From Druceiella hillmani (taxonomy: Eukaryota; Arthropoda; Insecta; Lepidoptera; Hepialidae): a DNA stretch of 64,000 bases. This document shows positions 35,311 through 48,634 of the stretch, piece by piece. Both the position numbers and the translations under genes were made by a program. Position 1 is the first letter of the stretch. The number at the start of each line of letters is the position of its first letter. The notes beneath the pieces were generated by a model. It was not told the origin of the DNA, did not search any database, and was given only the letters and a program-made list of their open reading frames with translations. The stretch lies in the NCBI GenBank assembly GCA_039881145.1, contig JAYKKI010000027.1:17805001-17869000 (forward strand). The letters are read 5' to 3'.

Positions 35311-38300
35311 TACAAGGGTAAGGACCCTTGTAAAAGTATGGATGCTTAAAAATATATTTCTTCAGAGTAATATATGTCTAACGTATCCAAATGCCTTTCA
35401 CAGTATAGTTGATATCATAACTAATATAATTTGGGTAGAAATATTATGAGTCGACAAACTTAGCTAACGAAATGTCGTCAACAATCAACCCGTAAGCTTA
35501 CTATTGATTGCCCGAATATAGGCGTTTTGTTTAGGTATAAAGCAGTGATGAGTATATATCCAATTTGCGGCAAAGAAAAGTAATTTTTAGAACAGTGAAG
35601 CTGATTAAATACCAATATTACTCTGAAAACAAATATTTAAACTTCTTAAAGAAACATAGTTTCAGTGTAAAATCAATATGTTTAAATTATATATGTCTGT
35701 GTAGATCTTATAAGTTACGGATTATTGTTTGATAACCGCATAACGATAACGCGCATACACACGCACACATACGCACACACACATGCACCCACAAACTCAC
35801 ACATACATGCGCGCGAAATATTTTTATTGAGTAAGAACAAAAAGTTATTTTTAATGAATGGTACAACGTATATATTAAATAGGCTAAAATCCCGCCATCT
35901 TAATGGAAAGCCAGACAGGCGAATCCATGGACAAAACTAAAATGATGTCAGTGGTAATCGCTATAATGACATAATTTGCCACAAATTCAGTTTTTAACTA
36001 AAACAAATACACCAAAGCTTGAAGAAATGTATTAATTATCAAATTTTACTAATTCTTTATTCAGTTTCATTTAGTTGTGCAAACGAGGTTTTACCTATCT
36101 GACGCTTCTCTCTAATAAAGGGCCCGTTGTATTTATGAGTTATTTTTATTTGGTGGTTTTACAAGTAGCTAAAATTGGACCAAGTTACATTAAATTTACA
36201 TCGGCGACGTTGATGAACCCGTGAGCAGAAACAATTTGTCGCATAACAATTACGGAGTAAACGGATGGGACGTCGATAAATAATTGAGGGAGAGTTAAAT
36301 TCAGATATGATTTATAAGGATTACGAAATGTATTGTCTACAAAGTCTAATTTTCTATTAGCGCAAAATATTGCTTTGCACATTTGGTATGACAGTTTCTA
36401 CTTTAGAGCTGGTTGGAGGTATTTTTCAATTTTACTAGTTAATAATACCTGGAATTTAATCATATTTGTTAAAATCAGGATCGGTTGATTTTGTAAAAAA
36501 TTAATTTCGTCGTTATGTTTAAACTATAATCTATTCGTTATTCAGAAATTTGGTAGATAACGATCATTAAAATAATGACTTTTTTTAGTTCTTGTGATGA
36601 TTGTGGATAATACTTTATTTTCTGTATTTTGTAAGCATTTTTAATTTTATTGATAAATTAGTAATTATGAAATTATTGGTAACAGAAATTAAACCATATA
36701 ATTTAAATTGAAAAACACCATTGTCGGTGCGGAAAGAATTTTATTGCGTGGAAATCAATGGAATTTTCATTGTTCACAATTCAATTTAGCGTAATTCCTG
36801 AAGGGATGGCTGTGAGAGGCAGATGGCTCATTAAACTTTGATGCAGCTGATGGTAAATTACTATCATTTACTTTAAAATTGCGACATTGTTTTGATATTC
36901 CACTTTGCCGCTAATTTTAAACAAATTGTGCATATATTGCTTATGTATTTTTCACTGTTTCCATTTGAATGCTATGCAAAAATGTTGAATGTAGTCATTT
37001 AATTTAATAATTACGAAATTTTTACAAGTGGCATTAATTTAAATTTAAAATGGTTTGTAGTTGGGTTTTTTATCTTTAAATTATCCTATATGACCGTTTA
37101 TCCAAAGCAATTACTAACAAATAGTGGTGAAAAAAAAAAGATGAAATAACATTTCATCCGTATAGATAAACGTAAAACAAGATTCAGGTTGTTAGTGTCG
37201 CCATTTATGATATTCATTTACGGCCATCTCCATCTATTTATATACTTTAATTTTTATATTTTAAAGTTGTTATTTGGTTTATGAATACTTATTTAATAAA
37301 AAAGTCTCATTAATATTAATAATGACGTCTGAAAAATTTGCAATTCGAAAAAACTACAGCCAAAAAATACGCTATGACCTCTCTCCAAGTGTGCCTACCT
37401 GAGTGTGGCCATCTTCCCCATATATCGGAATAAATGGCCAGTTGACTTGTATGTTGTAATCTGATATTATGCAGGTTGTTTAATTAGAATTTCATATTAT
37501 TTTGTCGATTATGGGAGATTTATGAACCAAAATCCTTTTTATATTTATATAATCGATTCATTGCTCTCAATATCAGTTTAACTAAGATAATAATAAAATA
37601 TGGCCATACTTCCGGCATTATCTTATTGTCCAGAAGTACTTCTTAAATCTATAATTAATGACATTTTGAATGGTTGCAAAAATTAATCAGATCAAATTAT
37701 TATTAAAGCTCCATTCAAATTACTTTTGTGATGTAATAAGGATAAATCTGTTTTTAATTTTTTTTTAATATTACATGAATGTCTGTATACACTAGTATTA
37801 AAGTTCTTCGAAAATTAATTTGAATGGATTAAAATACCTTAGATAAATAATTTGGTCTTTAAATTGTATCAAGTACGATCTCTTAAGTTATGGAATCGAA
37901 TGAAAGGTCATTGCTTAGGGGTTCGAAAATTGTTCGATGTTCGAAATAACCGGAATATCTCATATTTAATATGAACACCAAAGATTATTGTGCGATGAAA
38001 GCAATGTAATTACTTATTTTTATATTATAAATGCTACAAACGTAAAATGAATTTCGAATATAAAAGAGTTGGTAGGAATGGGTCGCCGTTTTGTACCTCA
38101 GCATATGGTAGCCATTCCCTTATCTAATTGACGAGAGGCGCAATTTGCTGATTATATTACTTGATTGTGGTTTTGTTTTATAAATTGTGCAGAAATTGAG
38201 AGAAAACTGATATATTTGTCGTTTTTTTTACTACTCATTGTTGACTTTTAATTAGATAATTTTTGAGTTTTTATATCATTATTTCTTCATTAGTATCTCA

Positions 38301-38479
38301 ATCAAAATTTGTTTTCGAAATGTTGTTATTTCCAATTAGTTCAGTAAGGTAAGGAAAACTGAGTTATATTATAGCGCTGAAATTGTTTCCTAATTTTGTT
38401 TTGAAATTTTTATTCATAATTACGCAAGTACTCCAATCGTGGCTGAGTAATTAATTTCCGACGGTGATTCCTTCTAATA
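35311..38479. other. Spacer between units 1 and 2
   Basis: I found no homology to the units, except that the border itself is a repeat relic. A degenerate (CA)n tract lies at 35752-35815 and makes a Thr/His-rich open frame (35725-35940). The minus frame 36185-36382 has no known motif. Otherwise I see nothing assignable. Confidence 0.4.
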
Positions 38480-40129
38480 ATATCCGATGAAAACCAGATT
38501 TTATAGCTATAAGCTCCGTTGCCAACGTTGGTATCTATGTAAATTCATCGTTTATGATTATTGATATTGATATTTAAGGGCGGTTTAATTTTCGCTAGTT
38601 AATGGTCTTGACGGTGCTTTGTATGGTGACTTTCGATTAATTCATTGGAAAATTAATTGTAACTTAATTTGAAAATTTATATTTTCGAATTAAACAAACG
38701 TATCGATTTTCTTAAGACATTACCTTGATTAAATCATATTTAACGAGTTCAAAAATTATAAATTACGGGAATTTATAAGCCGTTACATATAAAAAGATTG
38801 TAATGAACGTAATGGTACCAGTAAATAATGCAAGACAGAAAAGGAACACAAATATTCGTTTACGGTCTTAATTTGATTTCATTTCCTTGATTAGGTAAGT
38901 TCTGACAAGGTTTCCGATGTTCCGCAAAAAAATTTAGTAATTCGTGGAAATTCGAGACTTTATACTAAATTTTCTATTAATTTCTTTATCAATCTATAAA
39001 ACGTAATTTTATTTTCATAACCATGTAATATTTGTTCAATATGTACATCTCAAAACTCCCCTGTAAATTTATACAAATTTTTATCAGGATAATAATTTTG
39101 GCAGCTCCGAAATAGTATGAGTATCTCCTGGAATCTACTGTATCATATTTATTATTAGTCTCGAAATTTAGTATAATTTAATAATTATTAGGTGTGAATG
39201 AAAATTACGCGACAAGCGTTTAGTCGTTGCTCATTTTTGTAGAACTAGGGCGAACGGGTCGAAAATATTTCGTCGCCCGAGTTATAACTTTCTTTCTTCG
39301 AAATGTTACTAAAGCTTTAACTTATGTTATAATTTTTGTTTATATTATGAAAGAAATAAAATGCGCGTTTACACAAATTTGAATTTTTTTATTATATTTT
39401 TACATATTTAAAGAACTTACGTAAGGAACAAATATTAGCATAAATATATAGTCTTCAAGTTATCAAAAAAACGACAACATAGGAAAAGATAGAGACTACT
39501 CTAAATTATCCCTATAGTGCGTTATATAAAAAAACAGTCTGACAATATTTCACCCTTTTTCCTTCTCTTATTTTCTATGACTTCTTCGAAAGATATATGG
39601 TGCACACATTTTTTGGCTCTGATGCAGAATAACCATATATCTCAATAAATCTTTGAATTTGCTTTTGCTAGCACTTATTAGTAATCGTCTCAATGTAGGA
39701 TTCAAGGAGGGATTCTGGATAAGATTGCTTTACTTTTCTAGAGAATATCAGGAAATTGTGAAACAATGTTATGTTAAGCAAGTCTCGTATCTTTGTCTGG
39801 ATGAGTAGCAACCCCGTAGAAAGTGAGGTGCTTATGAATATATTTCGTCTTTACCAGATTGCTCGATTCATTACCCCACACTTTTTAACTTCAACCAAGA
39901 AATAATTGGCTCTTCATCCATGACGAGCCATATTGAAAACTATCTGAAACAAAAGCTTATGATCTGTCGATATAACCTAAAAGTAGCAATTTTATTCCTC
40001 ACAACTAGCATCACCATATTGAGATCATTTTCGAAAATTGGGCAACAATCATATAAATAGTACACAGTAGAAAAAAAATAGGTTCGTAGGAACCACACAA
40101 AGCTATGTTAAATAGTATTGATGTAAGTG

Positions 40130-41230
40130 GACGATCGATAAGAAAATAATTCCCTAGGGAGGACCACCGTCAAAAATCTCCTACCACGTGCTGTGGTCTA
40201 TCGATTTAAAGAGAAGTTTGATTTTTTTTAGTGACTGGGGAGAATATACTTGAAAGCTCGATATTAGAATGTCCGTGCTTAACAAATTAATTAAATTTTT
40301 CTGTGCTAGTTGGCAAGATATCCAAAGCGTAATTCTATGGTTAATATTTTATTTTAATTCAAACTAATTGAATCATTTTCATTCAATGTGGACCTTAGCA
40401 CATAATCCATATTTGTTTTGAGTTTTTGGAGACACAAGTTTAAAAATGTTTTTTTAAAATTTTTAATATTCTCGCTTTTATTTTGTATTAAGCAAGATAT
40501 GGTTAAGATAAACGAAAAAAAATATGACTGATTTAACTTTACAGTGATAAACGATAAAAAAAGAGAAAAAATAAAAACAAGAATAAAAAAAAACATAGAT
40601 TTTATTTTAAATATTTCAATTAGGAAGACAATTAAAAATAACCATAAAAATATGAGGAAATACATAATGACTTATTAGAAACAATTTTATGAAATTACCA
40701 ATACCGATTAATTTAATTTGGCGCTTTTATTTAAATTATTAAAAAAAACTAATAACTGACATTGACATCGGTTCTATTGTTGTCAAAATAAATGCCTTTA
40801 TTTACTCAATTTTTCACCCTTCTTGAGTCTTAGGCTTTTTGATGTGGGAGATTTTATGGGCTACCATTTTATTTCATTTTACTAGTTCAAAAAGTTCTGT
40901 AGAAATAGCGTTTTGTAACTATAATGAAAAATAAGCTGTCTTTATATTATATATAGGTATAATATTTGTGCAAATAATAATTTAATTTAACAAATTTCTA
41001 ACTTTTGCGTCTTACGTATACAAAAAAACTTAAAAGACGACATAATAATTAGTAAAACAAGAATAATGTCTACAAAAAGTACTAATAAACATTTAAAATA
41101 TTACTTTTGTGTATTAAAAATATATTGATATGCTTCAGGGAAAGCATTGAAATAATATATAATTTATTTCAAATTTGAATATGTGTCTTGATGTAGAAGT
41201 TTATTTTCTCCAAAATAGGTAAAAGAAATT
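40130..41230. other. Stretch present in unit 2 but not unit 1
   Basis: Unit 1 passes from TATTTACGTAAGCCATC (16530) almost directly to GAAATTACATAAGTTAAAA (16563). Unit 2 has about 1.1 kb more between the matching points. The insert holds a 103-codon minus frame (40354-40665) rich in Phe, Leu and Ile with no recognised motif, probably by chance. I saw no terminal repeats, though a palindrome (41240-41284) lies at the right border. It could equally be a deletion in unit 1. Confidence 0.45.
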
Positions 41231-41239
41231 GTAATGTAA

Positions 41240-41284
41240 TGTAATTTCGACATCAACAAACTAATTGTTGATGTCGAAATTACA
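41240..41284. repeat. Perfect palindrome, 20-bp arms, 5-nt loop
   Basis: TGTAATTTCGACATCAACAA and its exact reverse complement around ACTAA. Unit 1 (16563-16575) has only the GAAATTACAT end of the right arm. Confidence 0.9.
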
Positions 41285-41319
41285 TACGATAAAACCAAAT
41301 AAAATAAATTTTTAATGCT

Positions 41320-41820
41320 AATTAAAACTGCCTTAATAACTCATTCGCAAATCATATTTCAAGAAAAATTTTAAAACTTCGTCCTCTTTTTGAAGCCAAG
41401 CCATATGATATTTAAAAATAAATCAAAGGAACACAAAAGTCAATTCGCAAAGAAAATGTTCTTTCTAAATGATTATGCTGATCAAAACTTTAATTAAAAA
41501 TCGGAGCATAATTGTTGGTGGCAAAGATTCATTGAGGCGGGCAAGGGAAAGATATTGTAAGTCATTACTTTTGCCGGAAGTCAGAAGTTTCACTCAGCAG
41601 CACTTCGTAAAGTCTGTGAGCTTTATGCTCAATGTCGCGAGGTTCAAGATCTGCCCTAAAGGAATTTTTCTGTAAAGATTTTGATTTACTTTAACTTAAT
41701 TACAGACTTGTTAAGGGTAATAAGCGAAATATTGAAGTGGGTAAGAAATTCAATTAACTTCTGTTATTGTATTCCCTCTTCTCGGCGATCGGCCGTTGTA
41801 AAAGTTTAGCTTAGTGTAAG
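41320..41820 (+). repeat. Box A dispersed repeat
   Basis: Close partner of 16602-17117: TTCATTGAGGCGGGCAAGGG, AAGTCATTACTTTTGCCGGA, GGTTCAAGATCTGCC, TTACAGACTTGTTAAGGGTA and ATATTGAAGTGGGTAAGAAA. The frame open in unit 1 is broken here. Confidence 0.75.
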
Positions 41821-42909
41821 ATTTTGTGGAAGATTCGGAAGGTAACTTATTTTTTTTTATTCTTCATGTTAAACGTAAAAAAAAAGCGACAAAATGAGCA
41901 TAAATGATAATAAATTAAGATGTAAAGAAAAAAAATATTTGCAACGAAATAATTTGACATCTGTTTTTTCGTTCGTAAGAAATAAGTTGCCTGTACGAAG
42001 TAATAAAATTTTATGAATAAAAAAATATGTAAGCCAATCATTTCGAGTATTGTTCATCAAAAAATAAATATATAAATATGCATGTACATAAAAGAAAACA
42101 AAAACAAAATAATAAAGAACACTGACTATTGATTTCAAATTTTTTGAGCGACTTACAAAAGTCAAATGACTTGAATAAATATATTGTATAAATGTTTAAT
42201 AACTAAACCAATTAATAACTTAAAAACAAGGTTAAAAATAGCAATCATTCTATTATTTACGGAACATTGTGCAAAATTATTTTTCCATCCAAGACATATC
42301 TCATTATTACACAAATATCTTATCTGTTTCATCATTATCTCATCCACATCTGACAATTAACTATTCAAATAATTAGTCCCACAATCACTCATGTAAAATT
42401 AAGCGTGCAGCTATCTTATTCATAAACGCGTGCCTTAAACATTTTTGAACAAAAATATCAATTGTACCATTTATTAAGAAAAATTTACTATTTCCAAATA
42501 TTTAATGACGAATTATGCCTAAAGGACTTGCAAGTTTATGAAACTTTATGGACAAACTTCAGGTTTCAAACTGATATATAGGGTTCTATTTAACGCGAGA
42601 AATATTCTGTCTCTAAATATTGACAAAAATTTAGAATTACAACATTTCAATGAATGAGTCTTTCATTTCAGCGGATATAAAATCGGCAAAATATTATTAA
42701 TAGGGAAATTTTGTTTTTGTCATGTTCATATATAAATCACTTATGCAAAAAGGTATAAACATCCGATGTAAAAATAACAAATGGGAAAGTGAACTTAAGA
42801 AGACCAAGATAAATGGAATCATATTACAATCATGTCCCAACGATTATTTTATCCACTTAACCCAATCACGTGAAAATATCTTCCTTGTTTTTATAATGAA
42901 TTAGGTGTT

Positions 42910-43335
42910 ACCAGTTAAACCGTTATGAAAAAATAAACAAAACTTAAAATGTTATTCCTTACATTTTTCTAAGAAATATTTTTAGCAAAAAAAACCAAAA
43001 GAAACTTATTTTAGAAATGATTGCACCGATCAAAATTTTAATTAAAAGTCAGGCGTAATTAGAAAGTAAAATTAAATTGTGGCGCGTAAGGCAAAAGTAT
43101 CATAAATTATTACTTTTGTGGAGAATATAATGCGATAATATTTTTCTACAAAACTCTGCAACCTTTAGCTCATTGAACAATTGGAATTGGAAGACACTTT
43201 ACCAATTTGATTCATTTTGAATTAGTTAGAAGCTTGTTAATGGTTTTAATAATCTAAATGACGAAACAGATAAGAGAGTTATTTAAGCCTTATTGCAATA
43301 GTCATTTTTCTGGAGCAAGCCGTTGCAAACCGGGG
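42910..43335 (+). repeat. Box A dispersed repeat
   Basis: Contains CGATCAAAATTTTAATTAAA, GTCAGGCGTAATTAGAAA, TTGTGGCGCGTAAGGCAAAA, AAATTATTACTTTTGTGGAG, and TAGAAGCTTGTTAATGGTTT with ATGACGAAACAGATAAGAGA. Partner of 18460-18865. Confidence 0.7.
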
Positions 43336-45835
43336 CTTGAGATATGTATGTCTACTCACAGATTTATTTTAAATACTCTTTTTTGATTTCACCCATTCTT
43401 TAAACGATTATGAGAAATAATGAAAGGATTATAATGTAATATCTAACTTCGGACCTCCATTAATACACAAGAAACAACCACTGTTAAAATAATCTACATC
43501 TATCAGACACGTGGAAATGGGAAGACGTGAAGTTTGTAAGAATATTTTCACACACGTTTCGTATATATCGGTGGAAAAGATAAATTCTCTGGCTGACATT
43601 GAAAATTTGTAGAAACATTTTTCTCCAGAGAGACTTCGTAAAGAAACCAGATCATAAATGCGTCCGCTGATTGATGTTTTTTTTTCTCTAAACTATCTTA
43701 AAATATCGAAGAATAGTCAATCAAGTCCTTTGATCTTTTGAACATCACTACATCGGCAATATAAGCACATATCCTTCGTAATTTATTTATCGTCATACGA
43801 AATGCCTGAACTTAAATTTCTTTGAGTAGTTTTTGCTAGGTTTTTCATGATTCGATTTCTAAATACACTAAAGCAGTATGTTGGATAAATAATACACGAC
43901 TCTGATTATCGATTAATAGTAAATGAGAATTTACTTGATATAATAAGTAAAATAATTGATATATTTCATATTAAACATATAAACCGAAAATAAAATTCTT
44001 TCCGAATCCAAGTGTCGTTTATTGACTAATTAATTTTAAACATACAGTTATAAAAAAGGAAATAAAGATATTAGTTAATTAAATTTGGTACTGCTATTAA
44101 TCAATTGCAATAAAATATTTATGTGCGTTTGAACTGGTATCAAACTAAATGGAAAAGTTATTCATGAATTATGAAGATACGAAGAGACACTTCACAAAAA
44201 TAATTTTATTATTCTCCAAATTCTATCACATTTTGATTATATTTATATATGTAACTTTATATTTAATACGGCCAAATTACAAATTTTATAATAATTTTCA
44301 AATATTTCGAAAAAGCATTGCAATACATTTTATCTTAGTTCTATATGTAAAGTCATAGCTTACGCATGACATTGAATTAGAAAATAATCCTAGTGGTAAC
44401 TTTACCGTTTCCTTATCTCTGAACATAACATCATATACTATGAATACTCATTCACGGCATATGAAAGCAAATTTTAAAACGCACTTAATAATTATATTCA
44501 AAATGCGTCGTCGAGTACATCTTCAAAATATTTTAAAGAAATAACTTCTATCTTGATTCTCTATCACTCTTCCAACCTTTCTTCTCCTTTTCCACGCAAT
44601 CATCTTTTACTGTGCATACTGATACTTAAATATATAATCACAATAAATGTATTTTAAGTGTGAAGTACTTTTACAATGAAGACTATACCATCTTCTACAA
44701 CACTAAGTTCTTAATTTGTTATGTTTTGACCGACTGAAAGAGATAAATAATATATAAATAATATCACATGATATTTACTTTCAAGTGTTACTAAAAGTTA
44801 AAAATAACTAAATTTATTAAGTCTCTTGCTCTGATCTAATTACACTTAGTAATTAATTTAGTAACAGTTTCATGCACACTCATATTATTAGAATTACCTC
44901 CCTGATAAATTGTCATATAATTTAAATTTATTAGCGAGAAGTATCTATTTATTTATTTTAATTATTTTTATATCCCAACGGGAGGAAATTCTTCATGTTA
45001 CTATGCTCTTCATGCCATTTCTTAGGAATTAAAGTTCAAACGACAGCATTAAGCAAAATTAAATAAAGTGTAATCAGTCAACAAAGAGCTTATAAATCTA
45101 AATTAAATTTTCTTTCAGACAAAATGTTATATTTAATTATTTCAAAGCTTCCACAACGAGATTAAAACTTATTACATAAAAAAATATTTCTAAGATTTAT
45201 TTAATACGAAAGCAGTTTCCTTATAATTCGTTAATGTTTCGGAAAGTTTCAATTTCATTTTATAAAAAGACAATGAGCATATCACAAATGGGATGTGATA
45301 AATATTTATGATACAAACATGCATGAAATAAAAATAAATTTATGATACAAACGATTAGGTAGTTCCATAAAATTTAGACATTGATTTATTCATTGAAGCA
45401 ATAAAATTACATCTTTTGTTTAGTAAAAAAATATAAGTTCAAACGAATTTAAATAAAGATAATTGTTGTTTATAACATTGCAGAAATTTATTAATTATAA
45501 CTAGATAATTTACTTATCTTACCTTTACTTTTAGTTATTTTATTTTAGATAATTTACACAATAATTACGTAGGTGAATAATTATGTTAGAACTTTTGTAA
45601 ATCTATTTAAACCCGTCTCGAAATTACTGAAATAATATATGGAAAAAGCTGTGATGCTTTCTGTTTATGAAATAACTAGCAAAACTTGTCTGTCACTTCA
45701 ATTTCAAGCTTCCAGTTTATTAAAAGGTTTACTGAAATTATTTCTGAAAATTTTAGTACATTTACAAACATAATGTAAAAAAGTAACACTTTTTAAAATT
45801 TTTCTACATCTAAAATCATATAATTTGTTCGGTTG

Positions 45836-46036
<201 letters not shown>

Positions 46037-46331
46037 CCAGTATTCAACTTTTTTATCTTTATATAACGAAGGAAATATATACAGGATCTTTGATTTTTCT
46101 ATCCGCAGTCGTTTTCTTAAACATATAGTAATATAAATTAATTTAAATAAAATTGTATTCATATATAATATTTAGTACAACACGCATAATAGACATTATC
46201 ATAGTTTTGTACAAGCTTAACTATTTGTAAATTATTGAATATTTTTGGCGTTAATTTTGTAGAAATTCATTATTCACCATTAAATGAAACTACGTGATGT
46301 TGTATTATTTCTACTTTCTTTAATTTCTTAC

Positions 46332-46372
46332 CCACGACGTAGGTTTCGTTGTATTACAACTTCTTCAGATGG
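46332..46372 (-). ncRNA. Hammerhead ribozyme (minus strand), slightly degenerate
   Basis: On the minus strand: CCAT (stem I), CTGAAGA core, A, GTTGTAATACAAC (stem II, 5 bp with 3-nt loop), GAAA core, then CCTACGTC and GTGG closing stem I. Stem III has lost perfect symmetry (ACCTACGT). One stem I pair is G-T. The core is intact. Confidence 0.65.
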
Positions 46373-46400
46373 GATATTATCAAAGATCTTTGCTAATATC

Positions 46401-46441
46401 CCACCTGAAGATGTTGTAATACAACGAAACCTAGGTCGTGG
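46401..46441 (+). ncRNA. Minimal hammerhead ribozyme of a Penelope-like element
   Basis: Reading 5' to 3': CCAC (46401-46404, stem I), CTGAAGA (46405-46411, core CUGANGA), T, GTTGT-AAT-ACAAC (stem II), GAAA core, then ACCTAGGT, whose two halves can pair as stem III. The triplet GTC (46435-46437) precedes the predicted cut, and GTGG (46438-46441) pairs with CCAC. The T between core and stem II is unpaired and not canonical. A stem III this short can hardly close within one molecule. The known PLE hammerheads were proposed to act as dimers joined through that palindrome, and the same fits here. Confidence 0.75.
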
Positions 46442-47095
46442 TAAATAAATTAAAGAAAGTAGAAATAATACTACATCACGTAGTTTCATTTAATTGGGAA
46501 TATGTAAAGTTTCAAAGATTTTTTTTCGACGAACTATTTACAAATATTTATTAGTATTACTATTATTATCATTATTTACTTATCACTATGTAAGTATATA
46601 GCTTATATCCTTCACAAGCAAAAGAAAAGCTGTCTGACAGCACTATCTGTGATAAAAAAACAAACATTATTTTGTGCAGTGTTTTCCATTTTATTAATAT
46701 TAAAGTTGTCTAAATAGGGTTTAAAATAATATTCTCGAAAGCAAATTTTAGTATTCAAATTTTCATTTTATTTGTTTTAAAAAATAATTAAATATAGAAA
46801 TATTATATTTTGTATATATTGAGATATTATTCAAATTATTTCATCAAGCTATTTTTAATAAATTAAATTTCATCTCCAGAATCCATCTCCAGTCAAAAGC
46901 ATCCCTAGATCGTATTTACGAGAACAGATCACGAACCAAGTTAATAGAGGTTGGTGACCGGTGTAAATTGTATTCCCCTTTAATTCATTGTTTTATAAAA
47001 TTCAATTCATACTCAGTGGTTATTGGATGTGACCTTACCCATCTTTTTGTTTCTATTTTATGCATTTGTAATGTAATATTTAAATATTTATGATA

Positions 47096-47105
47096 AATAA
47101 ATATA

Positions 47106-47162
<57 letters not shown>
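47096..47162. repeat. (TA)n microsatellite
   Basis: TA tract with one CA interruption. Confidence 0.95.
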
Positions 47163-47164
<2 letters not shown>

Positions 47165-47452
47165 TTTCTACGGATATTTGCATTATCGAAAACATGTCGA
47201 ATTCAAGTAGCCTTACTTCACAAGAACTTAAATGTGACGTTATGTTCACAAAAATGGGAATGTATAGCGTACTTTTTTACTTTATACTCATGAACAAGCG
47301 AAGTTCAAAACAATACGTGGTCTGACAGAACAGATGGCAGATATCAATAAGTTCGAAGACAGCGATATACTTTCCTAATTCATAATTATTTTTTCCACAA
47401 TTAAATGAAACTACGTGATGCAGTACTACTTTTACTCTCATTAAGTTATTTA

Positions 47453-47490
47453 CCACGACCTAAGTTTCTTAGTATTACTTCTTCAGATGG
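47453..47490 (-). ncRNA. Degenerate hammerhead ribozyme in PLE terminal repeat
   Basis: On the minus strand: CCAT, CTGAAGA, a shortened and weak stem II (AGTAATACTAA), GAAA, CTTAGGTC, GTGG. It is in the sense orientation of the minus PLE copy, after its coding part, which places the ribozyme in the 3' repeat. The damaged stem II makes activity doubtful. Confidence 0.55.
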
Positions 47491-47884
47491 GCTGTTAGCA
47501 AAGATTGACTCTTAGGAACTTCCAACAGCATTTACGTATTACAGAAAATAATAGCGGAAACCGGGTTTGCGCGGGTTTTCCCACTGCTTACGTTAGTGAG
47601 TTCATAGTAGGGGAGCGGTGTAATTTTATTTTAGTTTCGTTAATTATACAAAATACAAGTATTTTACTGAGGGTAATAAATTAGATTGATGTTATTCTAT
47701 GAGGTTATATAATTCAAATGTTCCAGTGTATGTAATAAAGTTATATGGATATTATACTCCGTAATAAATTTATAAATAGCGAGAGTAACTGATGGTTAGA
47801 ACAAAGTTGAACCACTGGTTACACACATCTCCCATTTCATTTTTTATTTTTATTTAGATGTGTAGCCGGGCTGTAATAATTTCA

Positions 47885-48634
47885 AGTGTATTGTAGCATC
47901 AATGTTGACGAACTGTATTATATCCAGAAGATATTAAGTATGGGGGATGACATTGTATTTAGTTGTTCATTTAACATATTAACGTTGGTGTCTTTTTTAC
48001 GTTTATTTATTTCTAATGTTTTTTATTTATTTGTAACATATGGGGAGCATTGTCGGTATGAGAGTGGTGGTTATTTTCAATGAGATGTTTTCCTAAATGA
48101 GATGTGTCTGGTTTATTATTACGCTAACTAGCAATTTGTTCTTTGTATCTGGTAGTAACATCTCTTCCTGTTTGACCTACCTATGTGCTATTACAGTCAT
48201 TATATTTAAGTTTATAGATACCGCTCCTTTTATATTTATTTATTTTTTTCTATATTATTAATAACGGTTTTACCAAAGGTATTTAAAGTTCTATAAGTAC
48301 ATGTGGTATTATTTGTCGTTTTTATTATTAGTCAAGAGTTTCTCTAATTTAATTAATACATTACCTTTACGGAAATTAGGTTTTTCTAGTGGGATGGTTA
48401 ACGCTCTGTGAATCTTCGAATGGAAGGCTGCTAACTTATGGGATCAAGGAGGGGGTGAATGACCATTAATTATGAAGTCGGCAAGTGTGTCTTTTCTAAA
48501 TATACTAAATTTATGTTTATTGTTTTTGCGTTCTAATATGATATCTAAAAAGTTTAGTTTATTATCTGGTTCTAGTTCTAAAGTAAATTTTATATTGTTG
48601 TGTAGTGAGTTGGCAAAGTTATCACACTGGTCTT
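47885..48634 (-). pseudogene. PLE polyprotein remnant, minus copy (RT end to endonuclease)
   Basis: From 48634 downward the minus strand reads DQCDNFAN, NIKFTLELEPDNKLNFLDI (the region just after the reverse transcriptase active site), FRKDTLADFIINGHS, and AAFHSKIHRALTIPLEKPNF. After a linker there is an SGIY-type remnant (AVSINLN in frame with gaps) and QTGRD-like sequence. The catalytic YVDD part lies beyond the truncation and is absent from this copy. Many stops and shifts are present. The 3' flank continues to the terminal repeat at 47396-47490. Confidence 0.75.

Larger units (their letters stand above)
46237..46500. mobile_element. Compact inverted Penelope-type repeat pair with two ribozymes (locus B)
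   Basis: Two arms of about 110-125 bp point away from each other around ATCAAAGATCTTTGCTAATA. Each arm runs from a GGGATAT/ATATCCC centre through a hammerhead-like core and AATTAAAGAAAGTAGAAATA to ACATCACGTAGTTTCATTTA. The left side also has the outer tail (GAATATTTTTGGCGTTAATT-TTGTAGAAATTCA). No coding DNA is present. Flanks match unit 1 at 21731-21760 and 21870-21960, where the element is absent, so it entered unit 2 after the duplication. Confidence 0.8.

Noticed and set aside
35752..35815. CA-rich tract considered as a regulatory or satellite element
   Set aside because: It is a simple degenerate (CA)n microsatellite.
40354..40665. 103-codon minus-strand hydrophobic open frame
   Set aside because: The Phe/Leu/Ile-rich composition follows from the A-rich plus strand. 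There is no motif, no homologue in unit 1 and no start context.
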